This document shows positions 16,601-24,487 of a stretch of DNA of 64,000 nt, one piece after another (position 1 is the first letter of the stretch; every line of letters begins with the position of its first letter). The DNA is from Psychroserpens algicola (GTDB lineage: Bacteria; Bacteroidota; Bacteroidia; Flavobacteriales; Flavobacteriaceae): contig NZ_JACNMJ010000006.1 in assembly GCF_014526325.1 (NCBI RefSeq), forward strand, positions 124,001 to 188,000, in the 5' to 3' direction. The notes beneath the pieces are model-generated. The model searched no databases and was not told the DNA's origin. It saw only the letters and a program-made list of their open reading frames with translations. The position numbers and the translations under genes are program-made.

Positions 16601-17166
16601 AACTCCAATAACGATTTAAACCTACTATCACTTTTAATCATTTCCTTTAATTTAGCTTTGCATTTAAAAACGCGCTGTCTTACTACAGTTTCAGAACTAT
16701 ATTCAAAAATGTTTACCATTTCAGCATAGGATTTTCGTTTAAAAAACATGCTCATTATTTTAATACAGTTTTCAGATAATTGCTGGATATAGTCATTAAA
16801 TAATTCCCATCGTTGTTGCTCGAGAACTGATAGTGCAATATCTTCATTATCATCTCTTAGTTCAATAACATAGTCATTTGTTACCTTAAGTTTTGATTTA
16901 TTTAACTCGCGTCTCCATAAATTTTTACATACTGTAAATAGATAAGCTTCAAAATTAGTATTGATTTGAAATTTTTCCTTTTTATAGCGTACTGCCAATT
17001 GTAAAAGGGCATTTTGAAATACATCTTCGGCATCTACACGAGACCCTTTATTCTTTGAAATGAAACTTAAGACCTTATAAAAAGAATTATTGTATATGTC
17101 TTTAACTACTTTTTCATCATTTTTTATTAATCCTTCTAAAAAAAAATTAGGGTCTTTCATTAACAT
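16597..17166 (-). CDS. ECF-type RNA polymerase sigma factor
   Basis: A 189-residue sigma factor: region 2 near 20-95 (YNNSFYKVLSFISKN, VDAEDVFQNALLQLA, then FEAYLFTVCKNLWRRELNK) and region 4 near 125-180 (LSENCIKIMSMFFKRKSYAEMVNIFEYSSETVVRQRVFKCKAKL). Starts at 17166 or 17160 are both possible. It heads the operon with the TPR anti-sigma candidate and nuclease. Upstream on this strand a housekeeping -7 match (17205-17212) overlaps the GTAACA box of the divergent lipoprotein promoter, so the two arms may compete. It probably recognises that GTAACA/ACAATG signature. Confidence 0.9.
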   Translation of the reverse strand: MLMKDPNFFLEGLIKNDEKVVKDIYNNSFYKVLSFISKNKGSRVDAEDVFQNALLQLAVRYKKEKFQINTNFEAYLFTVCKNLWRRELNKSKLKVTNDYVIELRDDNEDIALSVLEQQRWELFNDYIQQLSENCIKIMSMFFKRKSYAEMVNIFEYSSETVVRQRVFKCKAKLKEMIKSDSRFKSLLEL

Positions 17167-17200
17167 AGATATGAAGTAATAAAAAAGTTGTATTTATTGG

Positions 17201-17229
17201 GTAACAAATATAAATATTTAATCACAATG
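17201..17229 (+). promoter_or_regulatory. Candidate ECF promoter of lipoprotein-CHAT operon
   Basis: GTAACA (17201-17206) and ACAATG (17224-17229) are 17 bp apart; the first box extends to TTGGGTAACA from 17197. The same pair, 16 bp apart and with the identical ten-base extended box, precedes the second lipoprotein at 20441-20468. The start point would be near 17236, 22 bp before the ATG. A GTAAC/GAAC-type -35 is usual for ECF factors, and an ECF gene lies next door, divergent. Confidence 0.6.
17205..17212 (-). promoter_or_regulatory. -7 element of the divergent sigma/TPR/nuclease operon
   Basis: Read on the minus strand this is TATATTTG, matching TAnnTTTG. It would start transcription near 17198, about 32 nt before the sigma ATG. 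The nearest upstream TTG is only 12 bp away, so the -33 part is poor. It overlaps the GTAACA box of the opposite promoter. Confidence 0.4.
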
Positions 17230-17257
17230 TACTATATTAACTAAAATTTAGAAACAC

Positions 17258-17674
17258 ATGAAAACTTATTTATCAAAATTATTATGCTTATTAATTGTGA
17301 TCTCAATTTATAGCTGCTCAAATGATCAATCTGAAGACATCATAGAAGATACAGCCATTGAAGCCGTTCAAATTGATCTTGAAGATGATGTCACATTGGA
17401 TGCAAGAAGACGGGTTATAACCATATACATTCAATGCCCTTCCTCATTTGGTACTTGCATTCCTGATCTGGAAGTATATATGACTGTTCTCAGTGCATCT
17501 CAAAGTATTAATTGTCCTGGTTTTTATAGCGTTAGAGTTTACGAAGATGAATATAATGCTCATTTTTATGGTGAAATTCATGAAGAGGGTATTGGTACTG
17601 TTATAAGACCTCCATTTGGCAACTCAATACCATCAAAACCACCACAGCCTTACAATGTTGAAGATTGTTTTTAA
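17258..17674 (+). CDS. Small cysteine-containing lipoprotein A
   Basis: A 138-residue lipoprotein. The signal peptide ends in a lipobox-like ISIYSC with Cys20, followed by SNDQSEDIIED; acidic residues right after the cysteine are the surface-export type signal in Flavobacteriia. The mature part has four cysteines (IQCPSSFGTC, INCPG, EDCF) that could form two disulfides. No known domain recognised. It starts 91 bp from the divergent sigma gene behind a putative ECF promoter and 27 bp before the CHAT gene. Candidate outer-surface partner or substrate of the CHAT protein; this is inference. Confidence 0.75.
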   Translation: MKTYLSKLLCLLIVISIYSCSNDQSEDIIEDTAIEAVQIDLEDDVTLDARRRVITIYIQCPSSFGTCIPDLEVYMTVLSASQSINCPGFYSVRVYEDEYNAHFYGEIHEEGIGTVIRPPFGNSIPSKPPQPYNVEDCF

Positions 17675-17701
17675 TAAAAATTATTTAAGCCTAAATTTGA
17701 A

Positions 17702-20431
17702 ATGGTATTACAAATTTGCAATAAAGTTCGAGAAATCATCTTCTTTACCAGTATTGCTCTCATCATTTCAAATTTAGGTTTTGCACAAGAAATTTCTGAT
17801 GATTTTGCATCACTAAACGACACAAATATTTCAGTTATTGAAAAAGACAAACTGTTTGACTCCTTATTAATAAGTTATAAAAACAAAGATAAAATAGGCC
17901 TATTACTGGGTGACAGATATGAAATCATAAAATGGCAATTTCAGCAAGGAAACCTTGAAAAAGCAATTCGATTAAACAAAGAGAATCTTTTCTTAATGGA
18001 TTCTTTAAAATTTGACAACCCATCCTTTTACAGGCGAAATACTTATAGCTTAGGGTACTACTTAATGGCTAACGGAAATAAGCTAGAAGCCTCAAAATAT
18101 TTCAATTATTTAGTTGATTCTGGTGTCGTAGATATATACACTTACGATGCCTATATAGTAAAAGCTCAGATGGCTTATGACGCGGAAGACTACTACTTAG
18201 CAGCCGAACAATTTGAAAAGGCAATAGCTTTTTCTAAAACACAAAATAACACTGTCCAAGTCCTTACAAATATACTTAGAGTTGGCTATGCCTATAAAGC
18301 TATTAAATCTGAAAAAAGCATTAATAGAGGTATCGCATTAGTAAACGAAGGATTGGATCTTCTTCATAAAAACAAAGGAAAATTAGATTATTTCAACGAG
18401 TACTTATATACATTTTATGAACTTTTAGGAGATTTCTATAATGATAGAGAAGATTACAATTTTGAAATCAGCTTCAAAAATTACAGTAAGGCAATGGAGA
18501 TTGCAAAGCTTATTAATGATTCTTTAAGGCTGGCAGACGTACATAATAATATCGGATATCTTCATCTACAAGATTCAAGAAAAGAGTCTATTGAATATTT
18601 TAATAAAGCATTATCGTTTAAACCTGATGTCTCGATGTCTTCGATTTTATTTAGAAATAAGTCTGAATATTACCTAAAACACAGAGATAAACCTAAGGCA
18701 TTAGAGTACATTCAAAAGTCCATTTTTACCTTAACCAAAATTGACACCTCACGTGTAGAAAGCCTGCCAAAATCAGATAGCTTAAAACAGCAAAATTATA
18801 AGTTTTTACTGTTGTCGAGTATCGTTGACAAAGCCAGAATTTGGATAGAACTCAGTGAAGAAGAACCTCACAATCAAACAGCATCCTTTGAGCATGCGCT
18901 ATCTACTTTACGGCTTGCCGATGAACTCGTTGACCTTATTAGATTAGACGCTAGTGAAAATAAATCTAAACTCTTTTGGAGAGAAACAGCTTCAGAAATA
19001 TATGTCAATGCTACCAAAGTTTGCTTTAAATTGAACAAACCTGAAGAGGCGTTTTATTTTATGGAGAAAAATAAAGCCTTACTACTACTTGAAGATCTCA
19101 ATAGAAAACAACTTTTAGAAGAATCATCTATACCGGAAGCCATAACCGAGCGTGAAGCTATTCTTAGTGCTGAAATTGCTAAGCACACAACAACTGATAC
19201 CTATAGCGCGTCTTTATCAAAAGCGAAAGATAATTACAGGCGTTTTGTTGATTCGCTGGATTCAGATATTCGTTTGTATTATAAGTCTCAAGAACCTGCC
19301 CATCCAATTGTACTAGAAAGTGTTCAAAACACCATAGCATCTAATCAGGCCTACCTTGAATATATTCTAGATGATGACGAGGGATACGGACTTCTAATTA
19401 TGAAAGACCATATTGATTTTTTTGAAATCGATGACTGTAAGACCTTAAAAAATATAGCTAAAAAATTTCGGGCTTTGCTAAGTAAACCATTAATAAGCAA
19501 ATCAGATCAAGACCAGTATTTTACTGTTTCAAACAGTATTTATAAATCTCTTTTTCCTGAACATGTTATAAATAGAATTGGCAAAAAATCACTCACAATT
19601 ATCCCTGATTACTATTTACAAGACATTCCTTTTGAAGCACTTTTAACGAATCAAAAAACTGATAGCTTTTTGATTTTTAATCACGATATAAGTTATGCCT
19701 ATTCGCTGTCACTTTTAAATACTATTCAAAGCATTACTTCAACTAATAAAAATAAACTCGCTGGCTTTGCTCCTATAAATTTCGAAACATTACCTTCATT
19801 AGAAAATACCAGATTAGAACTGGAACTTATTGGTCAATTGATTCCGTCAGACATCTATTTAGACACTAACGCTACAAAATCTAGTTTTTTAAATAACAGC
19901 AATCATCATAACATCATTCATATTGCTTCTCATGCTAATGCAGGAACCAATGATAGTATTAGCCCATGGATAGCTTTTCATGACAAACGTTTAAATCTTC
20001 AAGAACTGTATCGCTTAAATCATCAAGCCGAATTGGTCGTTTTGAGTGCCTGTGAGACTTCACTTGGTGAAACCTATAAAGGAGAAGGCGTCATGAGTTT
20101 AGCTCGTGGCTTCTTTAACTCTGGCGCACAAAGTGTCGTGTCAACCCTATGGAAGGTTAATGATAAGTCAAGTACTCAAATCATGGAAAACTTTTATAAG
20201 AATCTTAATAATGGTGATAATACTTCAATAGCACTTCATAAAGCCAAATTAAACTATATTCAATCGAGTAAACTTTCTGAAAAATCTCCATACTACTGGG
20301 CATCTTTTGTTTTGATAGGAGATACAAAAACGCTAGTACACACTGATACTACTCCCTATGTTTACTACATTATTTTTTCACTTATATTACTAATTATCAT
20401 CATTTTAATTTTCCGCAGAAAAAAAATCTAA
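17702..20431 (+). CDS. TPR-CHAT protein, predicted exported and membrane-anchored
   Basis: A 909-residue protein with a caspase-like CHAT peptidase domain in roughly the last 300 residues. The putative dyad is His744 (IIHIASHANAG) and Cys784 (VVLSACETSLGE), followed by GEGVMSLARGFFNSGAQSVVSTLWKVND, characteristic of CHAT. Residues about 50-470 are helical repeats of TPR type (for example RLADVHNNIGYLHLQDSRKESIEYFNKAL). An N-terminal signal peptide ends near FAQE, and a C-terminal span (about 882-904) is followed by RRKK, so the bulk is predicted periplasmic. It is in a unit with lipoprotein A, divergent from a sigma/TPR/nuclease operon. Substrate unknown. Confidence 0.9.
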   Translation: MVLQICNKVREIIFFTSIALIISNLGFAQEISDDFASLNDTNISVIEKDKLFDSLLISYKNKDKIGLLLGDRYEIIKWQFQQGNLEKAIRLNKENLFLMDSLKFDNPSFYRRNTYSLGYYLMANGNKLEASKYFNYLVDSGVVDIYTYDAYIVKAQMAYDAEDYYLAAEQFEKAIAFSKTQNNTVQVLTNILRVGYAYKAIKSEKSINRGIALVNEGLDLLHKNKGKLDYFNEYLYTFYELLGDFYNDREDYNFEISFKNYSKAMEIAKLINDSLRLADVHNNIGYLHLQDSRKESIEYFNKALSFKPDVSMSSILFRNKSEYYLKHRDKPKALEYIQKSIFTLTKIDTSRVESLPKSDSLKQQNYKFLLLSSIVDKARIWIELSEEEPHNQTASFEHALSTLRLADELVDLIRLDASENKSKLFWRETASEIYVNATKVCFKLNKPEEAFYFMEKNKALLLLEDLNRKQLLEESSIPEAITEREAILSAEIAKHTTTDTYSASLSKAKDNYRRFVDSLDSDIRLYYKSQEPAHPIVLESVQNTIASNQAYLEYILDDDEGYGLLIMKDHIDFFEIDDCKTLKNIAKKFRALLSKPLISKSDQDQYFTVSNSIYKSLFPEHVINRIGKKSLTIIPDYYLQDIPFEALLTNQKTDSFLIFNHDISYAYSLSLLNTIQSITSTNKNKLAGFAPINFETLPSLENTRLELELIGQLIPSDIYLDTNATKSSFLNNSNHHNIIHIASHANAGTNDSISPWIAFHDKRLNLQELYRLNHQAELVVLSACETSLGETYKGEGVMSLARGFFNSGAQSVVSTLWKVNDKSSTQIMENFYKNLNNGDNTSIALHKAKLNYIQSSKLSEKSPYYWASFVLIGDTKTLVHTDTTPYVYYIIFSLILLIIIILIFRRKKI

Positions 20432-20440
20432 TTTTTTTGG

Positions 20441-20468
20441 GTAACACATGATCAATTCATGAACAATG
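20441..20468 (+). promoter_or_regulatory. Candidate ECF promoter of lipoprotein B
   Basis: GTAACA (20441-20446) and ACAATG (20463-20468) with a 16-bp spacer. The preceding TTGG makes a ten-base match with the copy at 17197-17206. It would give a leader of about 100 nt before the ATG at 20573. The coincidence of both boxes, spacing and location suggests a small regulon of the neighbouring sigma factor. Confidence 0.55.
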
Positions 20469-20572
20469 ATATATACAGTCGAAAGTATTGTATATAAGTT
20501 TTTCGCGAAGACTAGACACAATATGTGAGTGTCATCAATTGTTCACATCAAAAAAAATTAAAACCTTTTATT

Positions 20573-21100
20573 ATGAAAAAATTATTAGTAATTACCCTCG
20601 GTATTTTAACCTTCTCTTCTTGTTCAAATGACAGCAATGATTTCATGCCTACTAACGATCCTTCTGCATCTGATATGATCATGAAGGGAGCTCCAATAGG
20701 AGATGGTGGCTCAGGTGAATTTGGAGAAGACCCTAACGACAATTCAGATCCTTATTGTTACGACTTTACCTCAAATGAAGATTATAATTGCGGATGGACT
20801 GCGGGCTACAGAGATTATGTTTATCATTATAACTACGTAGCGCAAAATATCTTGAATTATAGTGCTTGTTACACTGTTTTTACTGGAGCAACAGGTTCAT
20901 CACCTTCAGACCCAGCATTATATACTGTTCAGGTAAGTTCTGGATACATAATTCCGAATAAAGTAAAAAGAGAATTTAGAGATTATTTTAATTTATTAGA
21001 TTCTAGAAAAAATGATAGTGACTACGATAATGGTAAGTATCATGGATATATAGCATTTAGAGGTGCTGAGCCGTTATCTAACAATCCTAATTGTAACTAA
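20573..21100 (+). CDS. Small cysteine-containing lipoprotein B
   Basis: A 175-residue lipoprotein; the signal peptide ends in LTFSSC with Cys17, followed by SNDSNDF, an acidic surface-export type context. The mature part begins with a low-complexity glycine/aspartate stretch and carries four cysteines (PYCYD, YNCGW, SACYT, PNCN), as in lipoprotein A, though no alignable domain is evident. An in-frame upstream start at 20525 would destroy the signal peptide, so the ATG at 20573 is chosen. It ends in a bidirectional hairpin shared with pafA. Function not known. Confidence 0.75.
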   Translation: MKKLLVITLGILTFSSCSNDSNDFMPTNDPSASDMIMKGAPIGDGGSGEFGEDPNDNSDPYCYDFTSNEDYNCGWTAGYRDYVYHYNYVAQNILNYSACYTVFTGATGSSPSDPALYTVQVSSGYIIPNKVKREFRDYFNLLDSRKNDSDYDNGKYHGYIAFRGAEPLSNNPNCN

Positions 21101-21148
21101 CAAAAGACTATCTAAAGAGATTGTAACGAATCATTCTATTTAATTATA

Positions 21149-21180
21149 ATTCCTCTAAGAGTATATCCTTTTAGAGGAAT
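21149..21180. terminator. Bidirectional hairpin between lipoprotein B and pafA
   Basis: A perfect 10-bp stem (ATTCCTCTAA with TTAGAGGAAT) around a 12-nt loop lies between the two convergent genes, 1 bp from the pafA stop. The A/T-rich flanks make it a plausible transcript end for both directions. Confidence 0.7.
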
Positions 21181-21181
21181 T

Positions 21182-22873
21182 TTAGTTCTTATCAATCACA
21201 AATCCCAAAGGCTGACCTGTCGCAGCATTAGGAAAACTAATTCCTAGCAAAGCAGAAATGGTAGGAGCAATATCAGGAATCACCGTTTTTTGATAAGTTT
21301 CGCCATGAGTAATCCCTTTTCCGAAGAATAACAATGGCACATGCGTATCATAATTTAATCCGCTACCATGCGTAGATCCTGTTTTTCCATAAGAAATATA
21401 GGCTGGATCTGCTACTAAAATAATATCTCCAGAGCGTTTTTGATTGTATCCATTTTGTAATAAAGATTCAATACCAGTGGTAAAATTGGTCGTTGTCATG
21501 GTGTGAGCAGAAAACACCTTTTCAACATGCTTATAACTGATTAATTCATTAACTATAGACTCTTGCACTTGATTAATATGTAATCCCAAACTATCAATAT
21601 ACCTTCTATTTAAAAAAATCTGATCGTTACTGATGTTCTCAATAAAGTCTGAAGACTTAAACTTTCTGTTTAAATAATCTGTAAATCGTGTTCTGGTTTC
21701 AGAGTTATCCAAATATCCCGAAGGAATTTTCATGCTTTGTAAAAATGCAGGTACTTCAACAGCGCCATGATCTGCAGTGAGAAATACGGTATATTGACCT
21801 TCGCCAACCTCAGTGTCTAAAAACTCAAAAAAACGCTCGAGGTCTTTATCTAAACGAATGTAGGTATCCTCAATTTCTTTTGAACTCACGCCAAAATTAT
21901 GACCAACATAATCGGTTGCAGAGTAACTTACGGCTAACACATCTGTGATGCTATCTTGTCCCAATTGCTCTCCTTTTATAGCTTCAATGGCAAAATCTGT
22001 TGTTAAACTATTGCCATATGGTGTGGCTTTGAGTATATCAAAACCTCTATTCTCATCTTTTAATTGTGCTAAATCATACGGAAATGTCGCTTTTTCTTTT
22101 CCTCGGAAACCTCCTTCAAATGTATTTTCGTCTGGTCCACTTTCGGTATAAGACGAGATATCATAATAGGTATCCCAAACTTTAAAATAAGATGCTGCTT
22201 TTTCAGAAGCATTAAAATCTGACACCCATTGCGGAAGGCTATTCATATAAAATGTACTTGAAATCCATACGCCTTCATCTCTTCCGTGAAACCAATATGC
22301 AGCATTTGCTGTATGTCCAGCAGGTAAGATAGCGCCGCGATCTTTTAATGAAATCCCAATAGTTTTACCTTGCATTTGTGTAAATAGTCTATTCTCATCG
22401 GTAAACGATGTTGTTTTCATACGATTAGGTGACATTTGTCCAGCATCATCAGTCGTTCCAACAGACGACACAGTATCATCCTGAGCGCAATACACCATAG
22501 TTTTTTGCTCTTTATCATACCAGTTATTACCAATTATACCATGATATTTAGGCGTTGTTCCAGTGTATACAGAAGCATGACCTGGACCTGTATAGGTTGG
22601 GACGTAATTGAAATGGTTATTTCTACAATTAAATCCTTCTTTTATCATACGCTTAAATCCGCCATCGCCATATTTATTATAAAATCTGGTGAGGTAATCA
22701 TAACGCATTTGATCAACGACAATACCAACAACCAGTTTAGGGTTAGTATGGTTTGATACTTTAGTGTTTTCTGAGATTGCAGATGCATTTTCATCAGTAA
22801 CAACCGACTTCTGAGAATTGCAGGACAGTATGAAAAATAAAAATAAAAGAGATGAAAAAATACGTTTTAGCAT
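21182..22873 (-). CDS. pafA: PafA-type alkaline phosphatase, lipoprotein
   Basis: Calcium-activated, broad phosphate monoesterase of the alkaline phosphatase superfamily, typical of Flavobacteriia. The nucleophile threonine lies in FNYVPTYTGPGHASVYTGT, metal ligands are seen in GIVVDQMRYDYL and LTADHGAVEVP, and a late THGSGLNYDTHVPLLFFGKGI matches. The 563-aa length fits. The signal peptide ends in LFFILSC followed by NSQK, so it is predicted to be lipidated and act in the periplasm or on the outer membrane. Transcribed alone, convergent with lipoprotein B. Phosphate acquisition from organophosphates is the likely role. Confidence 0.93.
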   Translation of the reverse strand: MLKRIFSSLLFLFFILSCNSQKSVVTDENASAISENTKVSNHTNPKLVVGIVVDQMRYDYLTRFYNKYGDGGFKRMIKEGFNCRNNHFNYVPTYTGPGHASVYTGTTPKYHGIIGNNWYDKEQKTMVYCAQDDTVSSVGTTDDAGQMSPNRMKTTSFTDENRLFTQMQGKTIGISLKDRGAILPAGHTANAAYWFHGRDEGVWISSTFYMNSLPQWVSDFNASEKAASYFKVWDTYYDISSYTESGPDENTFEGGFRGKEKATFPYDLAQLKDENRGFDILKATPYGNSLTTDFAIEAIKGEQLGQDSITDVLAVSYSATDYVGHNFGVSSKEIEDTYIRLDKDLERFFEFLDTEVGEGQYTVFLTADHGAVEVPAFLQSMKIPSGYLDNSETRTRFTDYLNRKFKSSDFIENISNDQIFLNRRYIDSLGLHINQVQESIVNELISYKHVEKVFSAHTMTTTNFTTGIESLLQNGYNQKRSGDIILVADPAYISYGKTGSTHGSGLNYDTHVPLLFFGKGITHGETYQKTVIPDIAPTISALLGISFPNAATGQPLGFVIDKN

Positions 22874-22980
22874 TATAAAGAGTTTTAAAACTCAAAAATA
22901 CAGAATTTAATTCATCATCTTTTAAAGTTAAGGTTAAGAACTCATCTTAATTTTTTACTTTTACCGTAACAAATTTTACT

Positions 22981-23718
22981 ATGCAATACCTTCATAATAT
23001 TGGTGCTTATTTTTTGATGATTGCCGAAATGTTTCGAAAACCCACGAAGTGGTCGGTGATGCGTACACTTATTTTAAAGGATATCGATGATTTAATTATT
23101 GGGTCTTTAGGAATTGTAGCATTTATTTCATTTTTCGTCGGAGGTGTTGTTACGATTCAAACCGCATTAAATATTAGTAATCCATTAATCCCAAAATACC
23201 TTGTTGGATTTGCCACGCGACAATCGGTAATTTTAGAATTTGCTCCTACATTCATCTCCATAATCATGGCAGGTAAAGTAGGTTCATTTATAACATCTAG
23301 TATTGGTACAATGCGAGTTACCGAACAAATTGATGCCCTGGAAGTTATGGGTATTAACTCACTCAACTATTTGGTCTTTCCAAAATTTGTGGCATTAACC
23401 TTATACCCTTTTGTGATTTCGATCGCCATGTTTTTAGGTGTTCTAGGTGGAATGGTTGCTGCTGTCTATGGTGGTTTTGGAACTTTAGAAGATTTTGTAG
23501 CGGGTGTACAAAATGATTTTATTCCTTTTCATATGGTCTATGCTTTTATAAAAACTTTTGTATTTGCTTTTATATTAGCAACAATACCTTCTTTTTATGG
23601 CTATTATATGAAAGGTGGTGCGCTAGAAGTTGGTAAAGCCAGTACCACATCATTTGTTTGGACCAGTGTTGTAATTATTCTTTTAAACTATATTTTAACT
23701 CAACTCCTGCTTAGCTAA
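22981..23718 (+). CDS. MlaE-family ABC transporter permease
   Basis: A 245-residue permease of the MlaE/YrbE type for lipid trafficking between membranes. Visible are the conserved VTIQTALNISNPLIPKYLVG, the loop EFAPTFISIIMAGKVGSFITSSIGTMRVTEQIDALEVMGINSLNYLVFPKF, typical of MlaE, and about five spans. The stop codon overlaps the ATG of the ATPase gene (TAATG). An MCE-domain (MlaD) gene, usually nearby, is not in this pair, as I recall for Flavobacteriaceae. Inner membrane. Confidence 0.93.
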   Translation: MQYLHNIGAYFLMIAEMFRKPTKWSVMRTLILKDIDDLIIGSLGIVAFISFFVGGVVTIQTALNISNPLIPKYLVGFATRQSVILEFAPTFISIIMAGKVGSFITSSIGTMRVTEQIDALEVMGINSLNYLVFPKFVALTLYPFVISIAMFLGVLGGMVAAVYGGFGTLEDFVAGVQNDFIPFHMVYAFIKTFVFAFILATIPSFYGYYMKGGALEVGKASTTSFVWTSVVIILLNYILTQLLLS

Positions 23719-24482
23719 TGATAGAAGTTAAAAACATACATAAGTCATTTGGAGATGCGCACATCTTAAAAGGAATTTCGACGACTTTTGAAAAAGGAAA
23801 AACGAGTTTAGTTATTGGACAAAGTGGTTCTGGAAAAACGGTATTTTTAAAATGCTTACTCGGATTATTTGCTCCAGAAGAAGGAAGTATTGCATACAAT
23901 GGGAACATATATTCTGAACTTTCTGACGACCAGAAGCGAAATTTAAGAGCCGAAATGGGTATGGTTTTTCAAGGTAGTGCGCTTTTTGATTCGATGACCA
24001 TTCAGGAAAATGTAATGTTTCCTTTACGGATGTTTACCAAACAGAGTAAAAGTGAAATGGAAGATCGTGCAGACTTTGTTCTTAAACGTGTTAATCTTGA
24101 TGATGCACATCACAAAATGCCAAGCGAAGCTTCTGGCGGAATGCAAAAACGAGTTGCTATTGCCCGAGCAATTGTTAATAAACCTAAATATTTATTTTGT
24201 GATGAGCCTAATTCTGGTTTAGATCCAAAAACAGCAATTGTTATTGATAATCTTATTCAGGAAATTACTGATGAATATAATATCACGACCGTAATCAACT
24301 CACATGATATGAATTCTGTAATGGAGATTGGTGAAAAAATTGTATTCTTAAAAGACGGACTCAAAGCATGGGAAGGCTCTAAAGAAACTATTTTTAAGAC
24401 CGACAATGAAGTGGTTACCGACTTCGTTTACTCTTCAGAATTATTTAAAAAGGTTCGTAAAATGTATTTAGACGAAAACTAA
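23718..24482 (+). CDS. MlaF-type ABC transporter ATP-binding protein
   Basis: ATPase partner of the MlaE-type permease, 254 aa. Walker A is GQSGSGKT, the signature is ASGGMQKRVAIARAI, Walker B is YLFCDEPNSGLDP and the switch histidine is NSHDMNSV. The SGGM form of the signature is characteristic of MlaF/organic solvent resistance transporters. A one-base overlap with the permease implies coupled translation. Cytoplasmic face of the inner membrane. Ends 5 bp before the convergent DUF389 gene. Confidence 0.94.
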   Translation: MIEVKNIHKSFGDAHILKGISTTFEKGKTSLVIGQSGSGKTVFLKCLLGLFAPEEGSIAYNGNIYSELSDDQKRNLRAEMGMVFQGSALFDSMTIQENVMFPLRMFTKQSKSEMEDRADFVLKRVNLDDAHHKMPSEASGGMQKRVAIARAIVNKPKYLFCDEPNSGLDPKTAIVIDNLIQEITDEYNITTVINSHDMNSVMEIGEKIVFLKDGLKAWEGSKETIFKTDNEVVTDFVYSSELFKKVRKMYLDEN

Positions 24483-24487
24483 TACTG

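Noticed and set aside
20460-20498. 12-codon ORF in the leader of lipoprotein B as a leader peptide
   Set aside because: No conserved feature, weak start context and no attenuator structure follows.
22960-22975. GTAACA just before the MlaE-type gene as another ECF promoter
   Set aside because: It is 10-15 bp from the ATG with no ACAATG box at the needed spacing.
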